NCBI GenBank assembly: GCA_036768485.1
Contig: JAVLUZ010000320.1
Coordinates: 310,001-374,000, forward strand
DNA: 64,000 nt
Origin: Mermis nigrescens
Lineage: Eukaryota; Nematoda; Enoplea; Mermithida; Mermithidae
Direction of reading: 5' to 3'
The number at the start of each line of letters is the position of its first letter. Position 1 is the stretch's first letter. Position numbers and translations under genes: made by a program. The notes under the pieces are model-generated. The model had not been told where the DNA came from, ran no database searches, and saw only the letters and a program-made list of their open reading frames with translations. Shown in pieces: positions 23,698 to 35,300 of this stretch.

Positions 23698-24315
23698 CTA
23701 AAGCCTGATTTATACTTCACGCGAACCGCGCCGTAAAGGGTTTTGCGGCCACAGTATGCCCAAAAATTAGTCGACCCTGCGCGAATATTCTGCGGCAAAA
23801 TCAGCTCGCTGCGCCACGTTGTGCACTTATGCTTCACGCGGCGAGCTGGCCGCGCTGGATAAAATACAGCGACGAGGTGGCACCTCACCGCCGCTTCAGC
23901 CGCTTATCGCAATGCGTTTACTTCCTGCGAACTGCCGCAGAATATTGCGCAAAATTGATACCCGATTAAAATTCAAAATGATTTGACGTCGACACTCGGC
24001 TCAAAATCTCATTAGCATTTGCAAGAGCAATGCTTGACTTTGTGGCGCCGGCAAAAAATGGTCGAAGAAGCTAAAAATAACAATTTTGACTCCTTGCGGC
24101 GTGGCAGAAGTATAAATTGAAAGCGGCAAAACCTAGACTTTGTGAATCAGTCCGCGATGCGGCCACGGTGAAGTATAAATCTGATTATACCGGCGACAAT
24201 CTGCTGGCCGCCGCGTCAGCAGGTTCGAAGTATAAATGGGTTTCGTAAAATTTCTGCGCGGCGGCCGTTGCGGCGATGTCATTTTCTGCCACGTGAAGTA
24301 TAAATAAGGCTTAAA
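23698..24315. mobile_element. MITE with 23-bp TIRs and repeated GAAGTATAAAT motif
   Basis: The ends read AAGCCTGATTTATACTTCAC and, inverted, AAGCCTTATTTATACTTCAC, nearly perfect over 23 bp. The subterminal motif GAAGTATAAAT (or its complement) appears near 23707, 24111, 24170, 24228 and 24295. The interior is GC-rich and rich in GCGGC and CGCCG. No gene or clear target duplication was found; it may be a Harbinger- or P-type derivative. Confidence 0.75.
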
Positions 24316-24625
24316 CGTGAGTAAATCGCGATCGGCGAAGGCGATTCGTCGTCATCAACAGTCAAAGCTTGATCAATCGGCAGCTTCGCGCTCCGTCCAT
24401 AGACATAGTCTGTTTCATTTATCCGAGAGCTTTTTCTACCTACTTTTTTTAAAGGCTTTGTTAAGCGTAACAAGATGAATTACTGTAATTCGACAGATGA
24501 GCTAAGTGAAAGCGAGCGGCTGGTATTTTTCCATTTTTAACGCACCAGACCGTCCGTATAAATTTAATTCAGGCATTTAAATAGTGCTAGGACATAGTAA
24601 AGTATTTGCTTAATAAAAAGCTAGC

Positions 24626-24698
24626 GGCTGGAATCGAACTCGGTTTGCTTTGACGACAAGCTGACGTTTTACCGCTGAGCTACTCATATGGAAGTTCC
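24626..24698 (-). other. tRNA-like sequence with A- and B-box, probably SINE or tRNA relic
   Basis: On the minus strand TAGCTCAGCGG (24682-24672) matches the internal promoter A box and AGTTCGATTCC (24640-24630) the B box, at tRNA-like spacing. The implied acceptor and T stems pair poorly and the anticodon stem is imperfect, so this is unlikely to be a working tRNA. It could be the head of a SINE or an old tRNA pseudogene. Confidence 0.4.
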
Positions 24699-25048
24699 CG
24701 GCGTTTCTTAAAATCGTTGTCTAATGCCAACTAATGGCGTGACTTTTATCTGCAAGTCGATTGATACCGGAAGACAAGAATAGATTATCATGGACCCTTT
24801 TGCTATGTAGTTACAGTGAGCTTTAATGACCTATAGAAGATAAGAAAAAAGATTACTGTAGTTCCCGGAAACATTTATCGAAAAAGCTCTCCGATAAATG
24901 AAACAAGCACAAGGCGAATATACAGTAATCGTGGCGGCTCAGTGTTGTAGGCGAAAGTGCTGGACAGGTAGCTGTCCCATCGATCTTCGCCTACCTGACG
25001 CAGGTGGCCAACATAGTTTGTAGAGTGCGATTGAAACGTTCTGCTGAC

Positions 25049-25543
25049 CACACCTGAGCGTAGGGGGTTTAGGGGGCATGCAACCATACGTGGGCAGCAA
25101 GAAAATTCTGGGGGGGGGTGCAAGATTTTTTGAAGGTCAAAAAATGGCCTTAAAAATGGTGGTATGGCGATAAAAACACCATTTTTCGACGTTTCCTCAT
25201 CAAGCACTATCCATTGGCATCAAAAAATTGCGAAAAAAACGAAAAAATTTTCAAAATTGAATTCTGGGGTATTTTGATTTCTGGGGGGGGGGGTATTTGA
25301 GCTTTCGGGGGGCAGACACCCCCCAAACCCCCCCCCCACGCCCAGGTGTGCATGCAACCCCTCGAGATTCAATTTTTGAATTTTTTGTTTTTTTCGCAAT
25401 TTTTTGATGCCAATGGAAAGTGCACGATGAGAAACGTCGAAAATTGTGTTTTCTTCGCCATATGCCATTTTTAAGGCCATTTTTTTGGCCTTTGAAAATC
25501 TTGCGCCACCCACCCCCCAGAATTTTCTTGCTGCCCACGTATG
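25049..25543 (-). mobile_element. M6: short hAT-like MITE, itself interrupted by M5
   Basis: Its two parts are 25049-25084 and 25351-25543. It inserted into the Gypsy integrase relic; flanking octamers are CTGCTGAC (25041-25048) and CTGCCGAC (25544-25551), 7/8. The right TSD copy is also the left TSD of M7. Confidence 0.88.
25085..25350 (+). mobile_element. M5: short hAT-like MITE nested in M6
   Basis: A complete copy, CATACGTGGGCAGC to CCCAGGTGTG. CATGCAAC is duplicated exactly at 25077-25084 and 25351-25358. The target was another member of the same family in the opposite orientation. Confidence 0.93.
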
Positions 25544-25551
25544 CTGCCGAC

Positions 25552-25817
25552 CACACATGCGGGCGTGGGGGGTCGGGGGGTATGCACCCCCCAGAAGTTG
25601 AAATCCCCCCCAGAAATCAAAAATACCCCCCAGAAAATTTTTTTGTTTTTTAGCAATTTTTTGATGCCATTGGATAGCGCTCGATGAGAAACGTCGAAAA
25701 ATGGTGTGTTTTTTCGCCATATGACCACTTTAAGACCATTTTTTGACCTTTAAAAATTTTTTCACCCCTCCAGAAATTTTTTCACTTCTGGTAGAATTTT
25801 GGTGCTGCCTACCTATG
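25552..25817 (-). mobile_element. M7: short hAT-like MITE adjacent to M6
   Basis: It runs from CACACATGCGGGCG to CCTACCTATG. CTGCCGAC is present at both 25544-25551 and 25818-25825. Together with M6 it forms a tandem pair separated by one shared octamer, the same arrangement as M1/M2. Confidence 0.9.
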
Positions 25818-26473
25818 CTGCCGACCCATTAGTCCAGGACAGTACGGCGTTGGCATGATGTGTCGGATATTGTACAATCGGCATTAATTTCGCGGAAAAC
25901 GGAGGCCATAAACCCGGCGCCTTGATAGAATTGGAACGACTTTTAGGGCCACGAAACGCAAAACGATGCGTTCCAGAAAAGTTTTGCGACCGTTGCGCTT
26001 GAACGTTAGGTACCGCTACATTCTCAGCCCATTTGGTCATCCGATCAGTATAAGAATATTAGTGTTTAGGAGTGGTGTAACCATGAACGGCTACATCGTG
26101 CCCATGACCTAGTAGTCCAAAGCATATGACTAAATTTATGAGGCATAATTTGATTTGCTCAATTGATTAAGTACGCATTGCTTCAAGTGCACAAATACAG
26201 AAAATCGTGCATAATTTGAGCCTCCGATCGTCCTTCTGCCCAAATTTTACGATTTTTCTGGTGCCTCGGGCCGAATTTTCAAGCAAAGTCAACAAATGTA
26301 ATCATTTTCTCCTGCAACGCAGTTTATGGTCAATTTGGGCGCTTTGAGTAAAATGATCAATTTTCATTTATTTTTGGATTTCATTTTGCCTCATTTTCCC
26401 CAAAAATTACCCATTCTCTCATTCTAGTGGGATCTAGACCTCCCGAATTACATTTCACCCTCTAAGTGATGTC

Positions 26474-26603
26474 TGATGCCAGCTGTAACGATGAATACGA
26501 TTCTCGGTTCTGCTTGCTTACAAGGTAAACCGATCAGAGGATTGGTGTTTTCGAATAAAAAGAAGGTGAAAGGTTAGAGAGCTGATGTCTACGAGACGAG
26601 CGT
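26474..26603 (+). pseudogene. Relic of 7TM receptor terminal exon
   Basis: This segment aligns with the last exon of the receptor gene ending at 46535: it reads MNTILGSACLQGKPIRGLVFS, then a stop, then QLMSTRR-like sequence (ELMSTRR). The 5' part of the exon and the upstream exons are missing or unrecognisable. It is the first of three same-strand terminal exons in the window, indicating old tandem duplication of the receptor gene. Confidence 0.75.
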
Positions 26604-26999
26604 GGTTAAGTTACTGATCAATCGATGTTAAGCGATATCGATAGCAGTTCAGATATTAAAATTAGTTTATTTTAACAAATTAGGCACTTGCTGTTAGAGC
26701 TACGTTTAAGCCTTTACCTTTCTTACCACTTTTTAATAATTTTTTCGGTTAAATCACATCTCTATATTCTTGCCTCTATTTATTTCTTAGGATTATAGGC
26801 AGCCCTTTGAACCCTTTACTTAGTATCAATATGTTTTTTGTGTATATCGCATTTCTTTTGTAAACTGAACCCTCTTTGTTCCGCATATTCATTTGCTCGA
26901 TTAAAAACACGATGCAAAGGCGGATTGAGAATGCTCATGAGGGGCGTTACTACAGCTTTTTCCAAACCGTCAAATAATAACAGAAAGTCATCAATATGA

Positions 27000-27023
27000 A
27001 AAATAAATAAATAAATAAATAAA
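27000..27023. repeat. (AAAT)n short tandem repeat
   Basis: About five AAAT/AAATA units in a row. No other structure is seen. Confidence 0.85.
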
Positions 27024-27273
27024 AGGTAAATAAATTAGGCATGCTGTTAGTATAGAAGAAACAAAAAGACGCGAGAAATAGTATATACACATGTACATAA
27101 AAAGCACAGTCGAGGTCATCCGAGAGTAACTAGGTTGTTACACTTTCGTGTCTTTAATCCTCTGACTGTCACCGCAACCTATAGCGGCATCAGTCTAGGC
27201 GGCTATACTGCCTCTCAAACTCAACGAACAACAACCAAAAGGAAATACAAACAAAAACACGACAAATATTCAT

Positions 27274-27478
27274 AGAAAATCTAGTCAATGTGCCCCTGCT
27301 TTGGTATTTTCAGGATAATGCTGCACGTGACCAAAAACTAGGCGAACGTCGAGAAATTTGTAGAAAATCTCAGTCAATGTTCCCCTAATTTGGTATTTTT
27401 TAGGATAAAGCTGCACATGACAAAAACTAGGTGAACGCGAAAAAAGATAGAAAACCTCAGTCAATGTGCCCCTTTGTA
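27274..27478. repeat. Tandem repeat, about 87-bp unit, about 2.4 copies
   Basis: Units begin with TAGAAAATCT.AGTCAATGT near 27274, 27361 and 27447. They carry CCCCT..TTTGGTATTTT, AGGATAA.GCTGCAC and AAAACTAGG.GAACG. It is non-coding. Confidence 0.85.
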
Positions 27479-27917
27479 CACTGGTGGATCTAAGATTTTC
27501 GTAAAGGTAGTGGTGCCCCGGCTTCTTCAAAAAAGTTAAAAATAGGTCCTGAAAATCGCAATTCTCTCGCAGATTAGCGTTTTTCGCCATTCTATATTGT
27601 TTGCTTTTAGTCGAATCATTTCAATTGCCTAAATTGTGCAAAAAATTTTAGAATTATGTTGCGCAAAAAGTACTTAAATTTCTCTAAATTTAGCTCAAAA
27701 ACGACGCGGAGCGACGGAAAATTGGTGAAATTAAGATGAAAAGAGCTTCAGAGTCTTGCATTATTTCGTTATTTCCACTTATTCTGCATTCAGAGCAAAG
27801 CCTATTGGAGTATTTTAGGCGAAGCGCAACAAATTTTTAGAAGCTTTTGTCTAAAAATGTAGGAAAACTACAAAAATATAGTTTCAGGCCGTCAAGAAAG
27901 TGAATAATCATGCGCGT

Positions 27918-28053
27918 GCCCGTAATGCCAATAGAGAGTGCTCGATGTGAAACGTCGAAAGTGATGTTTTTCGATATACCACCATTTCTAAGACAATTTT
28001 TAATTTTGAAAAATTGCAGCGCTCCCCCCGGAATATTAATGCTGTCCACCTAT
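27918..28053 (-). mobile_element. M8: diverged partial M copy
   Basis: It contains the M core in reverse (GCCAATAGAGAGTGCTCGATG, GAAACGTCGAAA, CACCATTT) and ends GTCCACCTATGG. The C- and G-run ends are largely lost, and no duplication is seen. Confidence 0.7.
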
Positions 28054-28059
28054 GGACAC

Positions 28060-29708
28060 ATCTGGGAGGTGCGGCTTATTTTCAATATAGCTAGGATTAT
28101 GCGCTCTTTATTTGTTTTTGTTTTCACTCAATACCGAGTGTATAATGAGCGTGGAAAGTTTTGGCCTTACGTTATAACTTATAGCGATCTTAAATGCTTT
28201 CTCCGCAGTCCGTACACAACTCAGTGTCAATGCTTAATACAATTTAATAGACTAGAATTGTGGAGAATTAAATTCTCTAGAAATGATACATTTTTTAAAA
28301 TTTGCATTAGTTCTCAAGCGGGAGTGTAATGAATGTAAAAAATCTGCAGTGTAGAGACAGATTTAAGTCTAGTTTTCGACTCGTTTTGTCTGCCAAATTC
28401 TTCGTAGGAGTCTTGCAAAGACCTATTTATTGAGTAATACTACGTTCAGAGGGCTACACAAGGACTTCAACCGCAAGTGTGTAAATTGAATACCAAGTTA
28501 GGTCTAGCGCTTTAAAGTTTACACTCAAGTGGTGGATTAAAAATAACACGTATAATTGGATGGTGCGAACTATTTTGAATTTAAGGTAAGGGTCAATATT
28601 TACACATCGTACTTGGTCGCATTTCTTAACGATTAATACTGAATTTCTTTTGGAGGTGTAAGGTTCCAACTTTGGGGTGAAAGACGACATTTTTCGCATG
28701 TTCATGTTTGTCAACTAATTCGGATATGAGTTCGGAAATGATACTAATTGTAAAAAATGTGCTAAACATCTATCATCACGCGTGCTCGTAAGCGCGTTTA
28801 ATTATGTCAAATATTAAGTTATTGTGAAGTTTTAAAGTTTACACTAAAAATTTATTTTGCTTTTGGGGCGTCACAAAACGTTAATTTTTTCCAGAAATGT
28901 TCTACGTAACTTCAGAATTACGAATCTGAGTGTCAATTTTTTCTACATTCATTGCTTGTGCAAAGTTTACACTAATGACTCGTTGTAGAACTGCAAAGTT
29001 TATACCAGAAATTCATTTTGCTTCCAGTACAATGTAAAACATAATTTTTTCGAAATATTCTCGTAATGTCAAGATTACAAATGTGACTTTTAATTATCTT
29101 TGAATGCGTCAGTTGTGTGAAGTTTACACTGAAAATTAAGTTTAGTTCTAGAGCATTGCAAATGCTCAATTTTTTCAAAATGTTCTATGCCACATCAGAA
29201 TGGCGGATCTTATTGTAAGTTCTCTTTACACTTAATAGTTGTGTAAAGTTTACTCTATTTATATATTGTCAATGTGAACACTTTACTCGACAAATTCATT
29301 TTATTTCCATAGCGTTTCAAAACGTGAATTTTTTAAAAGATGTCCGGTCAGGTCAGGTTTACGAATCTGACTGTATGCTCTCTTTACACGCAGTAGTTGT
29401 GTAAAGTTTGCACTAAAAATTGGTTCTTTTTCTAAATTTTTAATCCTTATTTTCTCAGATTGTTCCTTGTAACGTCAGAGTTACGAATAAGCTTGTGTTC
29501 TTCTTAACACCATAGTAATTACGTAAGGTTTACGCTGAAAAGATTTGATCTGCTTAAATAAGGTAAGGTTGTCGTCTTTGAAAAAAAATGCTAATGTTCA
29601 GAACCATTTTATTTTCCGCGTTCTTGGACTGCTATCATTATTGTGGCATGTTACCCTACTTGTTTACTAAATGATTTACTCAAATCTTGCATATTAAAAG
29701 CAGGGCAC
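28060..29708. repeat. F2: TTTACACT-type repeat adjoining Y3
   Basis: The beginning (ACATCTGGGAGGTGCGG, TTTTCACTCAATACCGAGTG) corresponds to F3 and F4. From 28780 to 29540 there are about six diverged units of 130-150 bp, each with a GTGTAAAGTTTACACT-like core and GTCAGAATTACGAATCTGAC-like sequence. The last part matches F1. No coding region is present. Confidence 0.7.
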
Positions 29709-30146
29709 TATCAAAGTCAAAATGTTCCGAGGGGACTAGGGTAAAGTTATGTATGCGTGTGGAAGTTGTAGAAAGCTGAAAAAAGATTTAGACTTCCACT
29801 AAAAAACGCGAAAAGTCGAAGTACATATATCTTAATAATTGCTGCCCAATAACTGTGCGTGCCATGCTAGCGTAAGAATGCACCCTGTCGTTTTTTGATT
29901 AATTATCGTTTTTTTTCAAGGGATAAGCTATTCATTTGTATGTCGGGAGAGCAACTCCATTCTGCAGGCCGCATATTACTTTGATTTTTTTGCGTTTTTT
30001 ATTGGAAGTCTAATTTTTAGCAGATTTTTTCAACTCCCACCACAAGCATGCAAAGGTAACTTTTCGCTAGTCCCCTTCTTTTATATCTTAATGATGCGAA
30101 ATTCCAATCGTCCCTTTTGTTCCATCGGAGAATTTTTCTTTGCTAG
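29709..30146. mobile_element. Y3: diverged Y element
   Basis: It is recognised by its right end, CCATCGGAGAATTTTTCTTTGCTAG, and left end ATCAAAGTCAAAATGTTCCGA, with an internal inverted pair ACTTCCACTAAAAAACGCGAAAA / TTTTTTGCGTTTTTTATTGGAAGT. It sits at the same place relative to F2 as Y1 does to F1. Confidence 0.6.
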
Positions 30147-32301
30147 TGTAATGAATAGGTAATATCCGGCGGAAAAATTTGAGAAATGACGATCCTAGTT
30201 AGCCAAAAATTATTATAAATTACATGTCCATCTTTTATCTTGCCAACTATTTCGTATCAATGATGGCAGGTTCCTTAAATTCGCTCCTGCGTACGAAATA
30301 GCGTTGTTCGCCGTTTCACTGCTTCTATTTGAAACGTTTTTGGATGTAGGATTTATCTAAAAATCTCAACATTTCAGGCAACTTTGTGCTAAAAAAGTGC
30401 TTATTCCCTCATATTCATGAAAATTCGGTGCAGAGCGACAAAAATTGTGAGATTCAGACAAAAATGTGTTTAGGGACTCGACTTGCTGCTCTCTTCCCTA
30501 TGTCTGTGCGTTTAGAGCAAAATTCTTTGGTACATGTGATGGAAAATTCTCAAAATTCGCGCTAAATAATGAATAAAACTGAGGCTTAAATCATTTTGTT
30601 ATGCCGCCCCGAAATAGCTCCAAATTAAAAAATGCTCGTGATACTGCAAAAAACGTAAACCAGGTGCAAAGAATTGGCTCCCAGAATGATATAAATTTAA
30701 TCATTACTATAATACAGCGCGAAACGTGTAAAAAATTTGAGAAATTACGATAAATGTTGGTCAAACGAATTACAAGATAATTATCATTTTTTATCTATCC
30801 CACCGTTGACGCAATTTTATCATTATTCGTTTTTTCCTTGAGTTTTACTTCGGTTTAAATTGATTGGAAAACGTCTTATACTTCGCTTCTTGCCCGGCTT
30901 TTCTTTTGTCTATTGTTTCAACACATCGCTCTGAATGCCTTTTGTTGCAATTTAATTTTTTGTCCATTTTCCCTTCAATTGCTCTTGTATTACATTTTCT
31001 CGACGATTTTTTTCATTTAATCATTTTGTTGTAATTACGGTCTTTTTCTCATCCTTCTCGTCGCCTATAAAGTTCAAAACTTCACTAAATCGACGTTTCT
31101 TGTTCTAATTTTCAGTAATTTTTTGAGTTTGCAATTGTGAAACGGATTTTCCAAGATGATCAGCAATGAATTAATATATTTTAATGTCAGGGGTACATTA
31201 TCGCGATGAAAACATTTATGGTTTGTATAAACAAACGTACTTATTCAGTACCCAACATGTATGGCACTTGTGCATGGTAACTATAAAATGACAGCGCCAA
31301 TTTTCTTAGAATCTGTGAAAAATCGTGAATTTTTGAAATAATTAAAAACAGTCAAAAAATGAAGAAAAGCTAATTTTTTGACCTTTCTTATCAAGCTCTT
31401 GTTATTGGCATTTAAAAATCGCAAAAAAGCGAAAAACGATTTCGAAAATAGACTTTTTGGGAGCTCTAATAGATAAATAAGCGAATAAAGGCATTTCAAT
31501 CGTGTTTTCGTATATCTTTCATACTATTTTCATAAGCCGAGTTTGGCTTAATTCACATCTTAAAACCTAAATGTAGGATAAGATAGCTTATTCCGAGTAT
31601 GGTATTAGAATCGGGCTTTTTTGTACTGAAGGATCAGGCTGTCATTATTTATGAAATGAGAATTTTGTCAAGGAAAGAAATGCGATATCCATCGAGGGCA
31701 GAGAATCCTTTCCTAGAAGTCGTTTACGAATTTTTTCTTTTCATCGTCTTTTATCATTAGAGTACGTATTCCGCTAAATTAAATTTTGGATTTTAGAGAC
31801 GGACAACAAATGGGATAATAGTAAAATAAACGATATGCAAATCGTAATTTTAAATTAATTTCTGTCAAACTGACAAAATCGTGACGGAAGTGACTGAGTG
31901 AGATGCTGCATAGCATGGCTGCATAAACAAATTAGCCTGGTCTGGCCAGAGGTTAAAACAACAATTTTTTCAATATTTAAATGCTATAATGCTTCTTTTA
32001 ATTCGCCCAGTAAATGAGCGAATTAACATGTCGCAGACAAAATCGAGCGCATTTGCAAGAATTTAAAGTTTTCTCATCGTCATCGGCCTTATTAGTATTC
32101 ACCCTAAAATATTTTCTCACACTCTCTAAAAATTTCCTTGATTCCTCAGACCGGATGACCCCCTAGATCAACCATACTCTGCGTCTATAGTCTGGACCCC
32201 CAAAATCTGAGTGACCACCAATTCCTTTAAAGAAAATTTCGTCCTAGATACCTAAAATGCGTTTTTAATAAATTTCACTGTGGCTTGTCTGATAAATTAG
32301 C
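30147..32301. other. Upstream region of the receptor gene; no gene seen
   Basis: AT-rich DNA with a heavily diverged M fragment around 31271-31460. There is also a repeat fragment at about 30400-30560 that resembles 27640-27800 and 36400-36490. The receptor promoter should be here, but no confident promoter motif can be named. Confidence 0.4.
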
Positions 32302-35300
32302 ATGAACGACTCCTCCACCAGCAACAATGGCACTTATCCCATCGATTCGTCCGCTTCTTGTCCCAACTACGTCTCTTGGGTGGCCATTTGGTACAGTTTG
32401 CTAAATGTTTACGTCCCGATTCTGGGCATCGTTGTTCTTGTGGCTACTTGCAAATGTGTACAAATCGGAACCCACTGCATTCTACGCCCTCTACATAAAC
32501 TTGCTAGCCAGCGACATAGTTTTGACCAGCATCGGCCTTTTTCTGGATGCGCCGCGAATTTGGCAATGCGCGTTCCCATTAGGGCCGGAATTGGAATTCG
32601 TCATGGCCAATTTCGTCAACGTTAGCTTTTTGTCAATGGTCGCCACGGTAGCTTTGATTTCGATCCATCGATTCATGATCATTCGAGCCAGCAAAATGGA
32701 ACAGCGATGGTTTTTTGAAGAACGCATGAAGTGGATATGCCTGGGTATGCTTTTTTCGAAAATTATCCCATTTCCAACCACGGTTTTTTTCGTATTCGGC
32801 ATAGATTTTTTCGATGTACAAGGACTTTTTGGGACCGTATTTGTACATGTACAAAGATTTTCGGGAAGACAAAAACTGTAAAAAAATATCTTAAATTCCG
32901 AAAAAATTTTCGGCACTTCGCGCGGAAGTGAGTAATTGTTCGTTCTATATCACTTTATAATGGCAGAAATTGCATTAAGGAGCAGTACCAAATTTTTCGG
33001 CGCTTCGCGCTATTTCGAGACGAATTTCAGTATTTTTCTCATCAAAAACGCTAGAAATTGGCTATAAAACACCACTAAAGGTCGAAAAACCCTGTTTTAC
33101 ATTACATAAAGCGTTACTATATCATATAGTGAAACCTAAAAGTTCGCATGTACAAAATGTAATTTCGGAAACCATCTTTGTGCATGTACAAAGGGACCTT
33201 GTACAAAGAATTTCTGTTTTCAACATACTTATCCAGCTTTAACTATCTTTTGCATGATCAACCAGTTGTTGATTTCAATTGAACTCAAAAATTGATTCAA
33301 ATTGCGAGATAGCCTTATAATACCTCAACTAACGGTTTCTGATCGATTCTGATAGCTTTTAAAGAAAGATGTCATTTTTGTATATTTTGACCGGTCTTTT
33401 GCATTATTTATCCGAAAATATTCCTCCGGCCTTTGTTTTTTTTGTTTCGGCTTTTTTGCCTTCTCAGTTTTTAAATTTTAGAAACTTTTGTTTATTTTGC
33501 GTTTTTTATTAGCTTGCTTTTCGAAAATATTTTATCTTATTATTTTCATCTCTTAATCTTTTTGTCCTTACCCCGAAGTGTCATAGGGATTGATATGGTC
33601 CAACCCGCTGGTCCGTCCCACGCGCATGTCTCTAAGGGACGGCCACTTCAAAGCAAAAACGTCATTACTATGTGCAACATGTTATGTGGCTGTTATGCAC
33701 CATTTAGAAACAATGCGTTAATGAAAAAAATTTCTAAACTGAAACATTATCAGTCAAGGTGTTCGTCGGAGTGTTTCCTGCAGTAAGTAATGATAAATTG
33801 TTATTGATAAAATTTAGAAATTATCGTCCTATGGAGTACATAAGTCAGACTAATAATAATAGATGCACAGCATGGCAGATCTAGGGGGAGCCGATGGTCT
33901 GGATGGTTAAAAATGGAGCATTTTCGGGCAAAAATGACCTCGAAATCTGCTATGAGTGCTAAAATAGCGTTAAACCTACTTTGCTACACATTTTTTGATC
34001 AATTTAAAGCACTTTTGAAGAAAATTATAAATTTCCATCCACTTCTGGCCTTAATGTTGCCTCTTTTCCCCAGGAAATTTCCCATTTTTCCAATCAAACG
34101 GGTCTACAGCGACTAATTTTTGAAAGTTTGGATGGTGTAAAAGTGGCAAAAATCCCAAAAATATGCTAAACATATAATTCTGGGGTCCATCGATTTTTTA
34201 GGGGTTCTTTAGGATTCTCGGGATCTAAAATTTCTCTCCGAAAATCCCTACGCCCATGTATACTCTGGACACCTCTAACTCCCACGTGAATGTCAGCTCA
34301 TAATTATAGGCACCTGGCTAACTGGCATCGCCGTTTGGGCGATGGGATTATTATTGGGCTGTATGAATATATTTCTCGTTGCGCGGGTCGTCATCGCTAC
34401 CAATTGTCAAAAAGTTCAGACCGCATTGGCCCCATATTCAATTTTTTGCTACGCTTGCGTCTACGGCATAACGATTCTGTATTTTTTGAGCTACATGAGG
34501 TTGCGGAAAGCGGCCAATCGGGTGGCGAATACCCAGTTTGTTCAAAATATGGAAAAGCACAAAATTCGTTTGTTCTATCAAGCCACTTGTATTTGGTTTT
34601 CGCTCGTAGTGACCCTGACAAGTTGGTATTCGTTTTAAGTGTTGCTCTTTGACCTCTGGAAATTCTGTCAATTAGCTTAACCATACTTGTGGGTAGACAT
34701 GCACGGGGGGTGGGGTCTAACTCTAGAAAAAATGAGGAACTTTTCGTGAAAGGTGAGACAAACGGCTTGAAACTGATGAAAATGGAACGTCCTTTTCAGA
34801 AATGCTTGAAATTTGTCAGAAATTGTAGATCAAGATAATTTTAACACCATTTTTGCATTCATACATGTTTTTTGACGTTATTCTAGCCATAATAGTTTGA
34901 TGTTTGACCCTTTAGACCGTCAGGCCCTCTTAGACCTGCCATGCTGCGCATCAATGTATGCTGTTGGGTATAAGTTTGAAATTCACAAGCGACTCATGCC
35001 ATCACCAATCACAAAATTAGTCTTTTACGAATTTAGTTTACTAAACATGGTTAAAACACAAATTAAATGTAAAGCGAAATAAACCTAAAATATCAAAATT
35101 CGAATGAAACAAAAGATGATATAAAAATAAAAGCAGAATGTCTACTGAACTGACCCCCTGCAAAATTTCTGTGACGATAAGAATTGTCGACTCTACCAAA
35201 AAATCGTAAAATCAATGCTTTTTAAATCATTTTTAAGCTAAATTTCGGCTCAAAAATGTCAAATTTTCGTTACTTAGTGCTAAATAGTTATTTTCTGATT

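Larger units (their letters stand above)
24875..26040 (-). pseudogene. Ty3/Gypsy-type integrase relic, frameshifted and split by M copies
   Basis: Reading on the minus strand, 26040-25826 encodes a stretch beginning TKWAENVAVPNVQAQ, then in a shifted frame TFLERIVLRF. 25040-24875 encodes AERFNRTLQTML and, after another shift, GEDRWDSYLSSTFAYNT. These match the order of the retroviral-type integrase core of Ty3/Gypsy polyproteins (KWAEA.ALPN, ERFNRTL, WD.YLP..TFAYN). At least two frameshifts separate the pieces, and the region between is M5-M7. No LTRs, reverse transcriptase or gag are seen nearby, so this is a dead fragment. Confidence 0.7.

Noticed and set aside
24626..24698. Functional tRNA gene
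   Set aside because: A and B boxes are good, but acceptor and T stems do not pair and the anticodon loop is atypical.
25220..25720. 166-codon glycine-rich open frame on the minus strand and its overlapping shadows
   Set aside because: It crosses M5, M6 and M7, whose G/C runs give long open frames in several phases.
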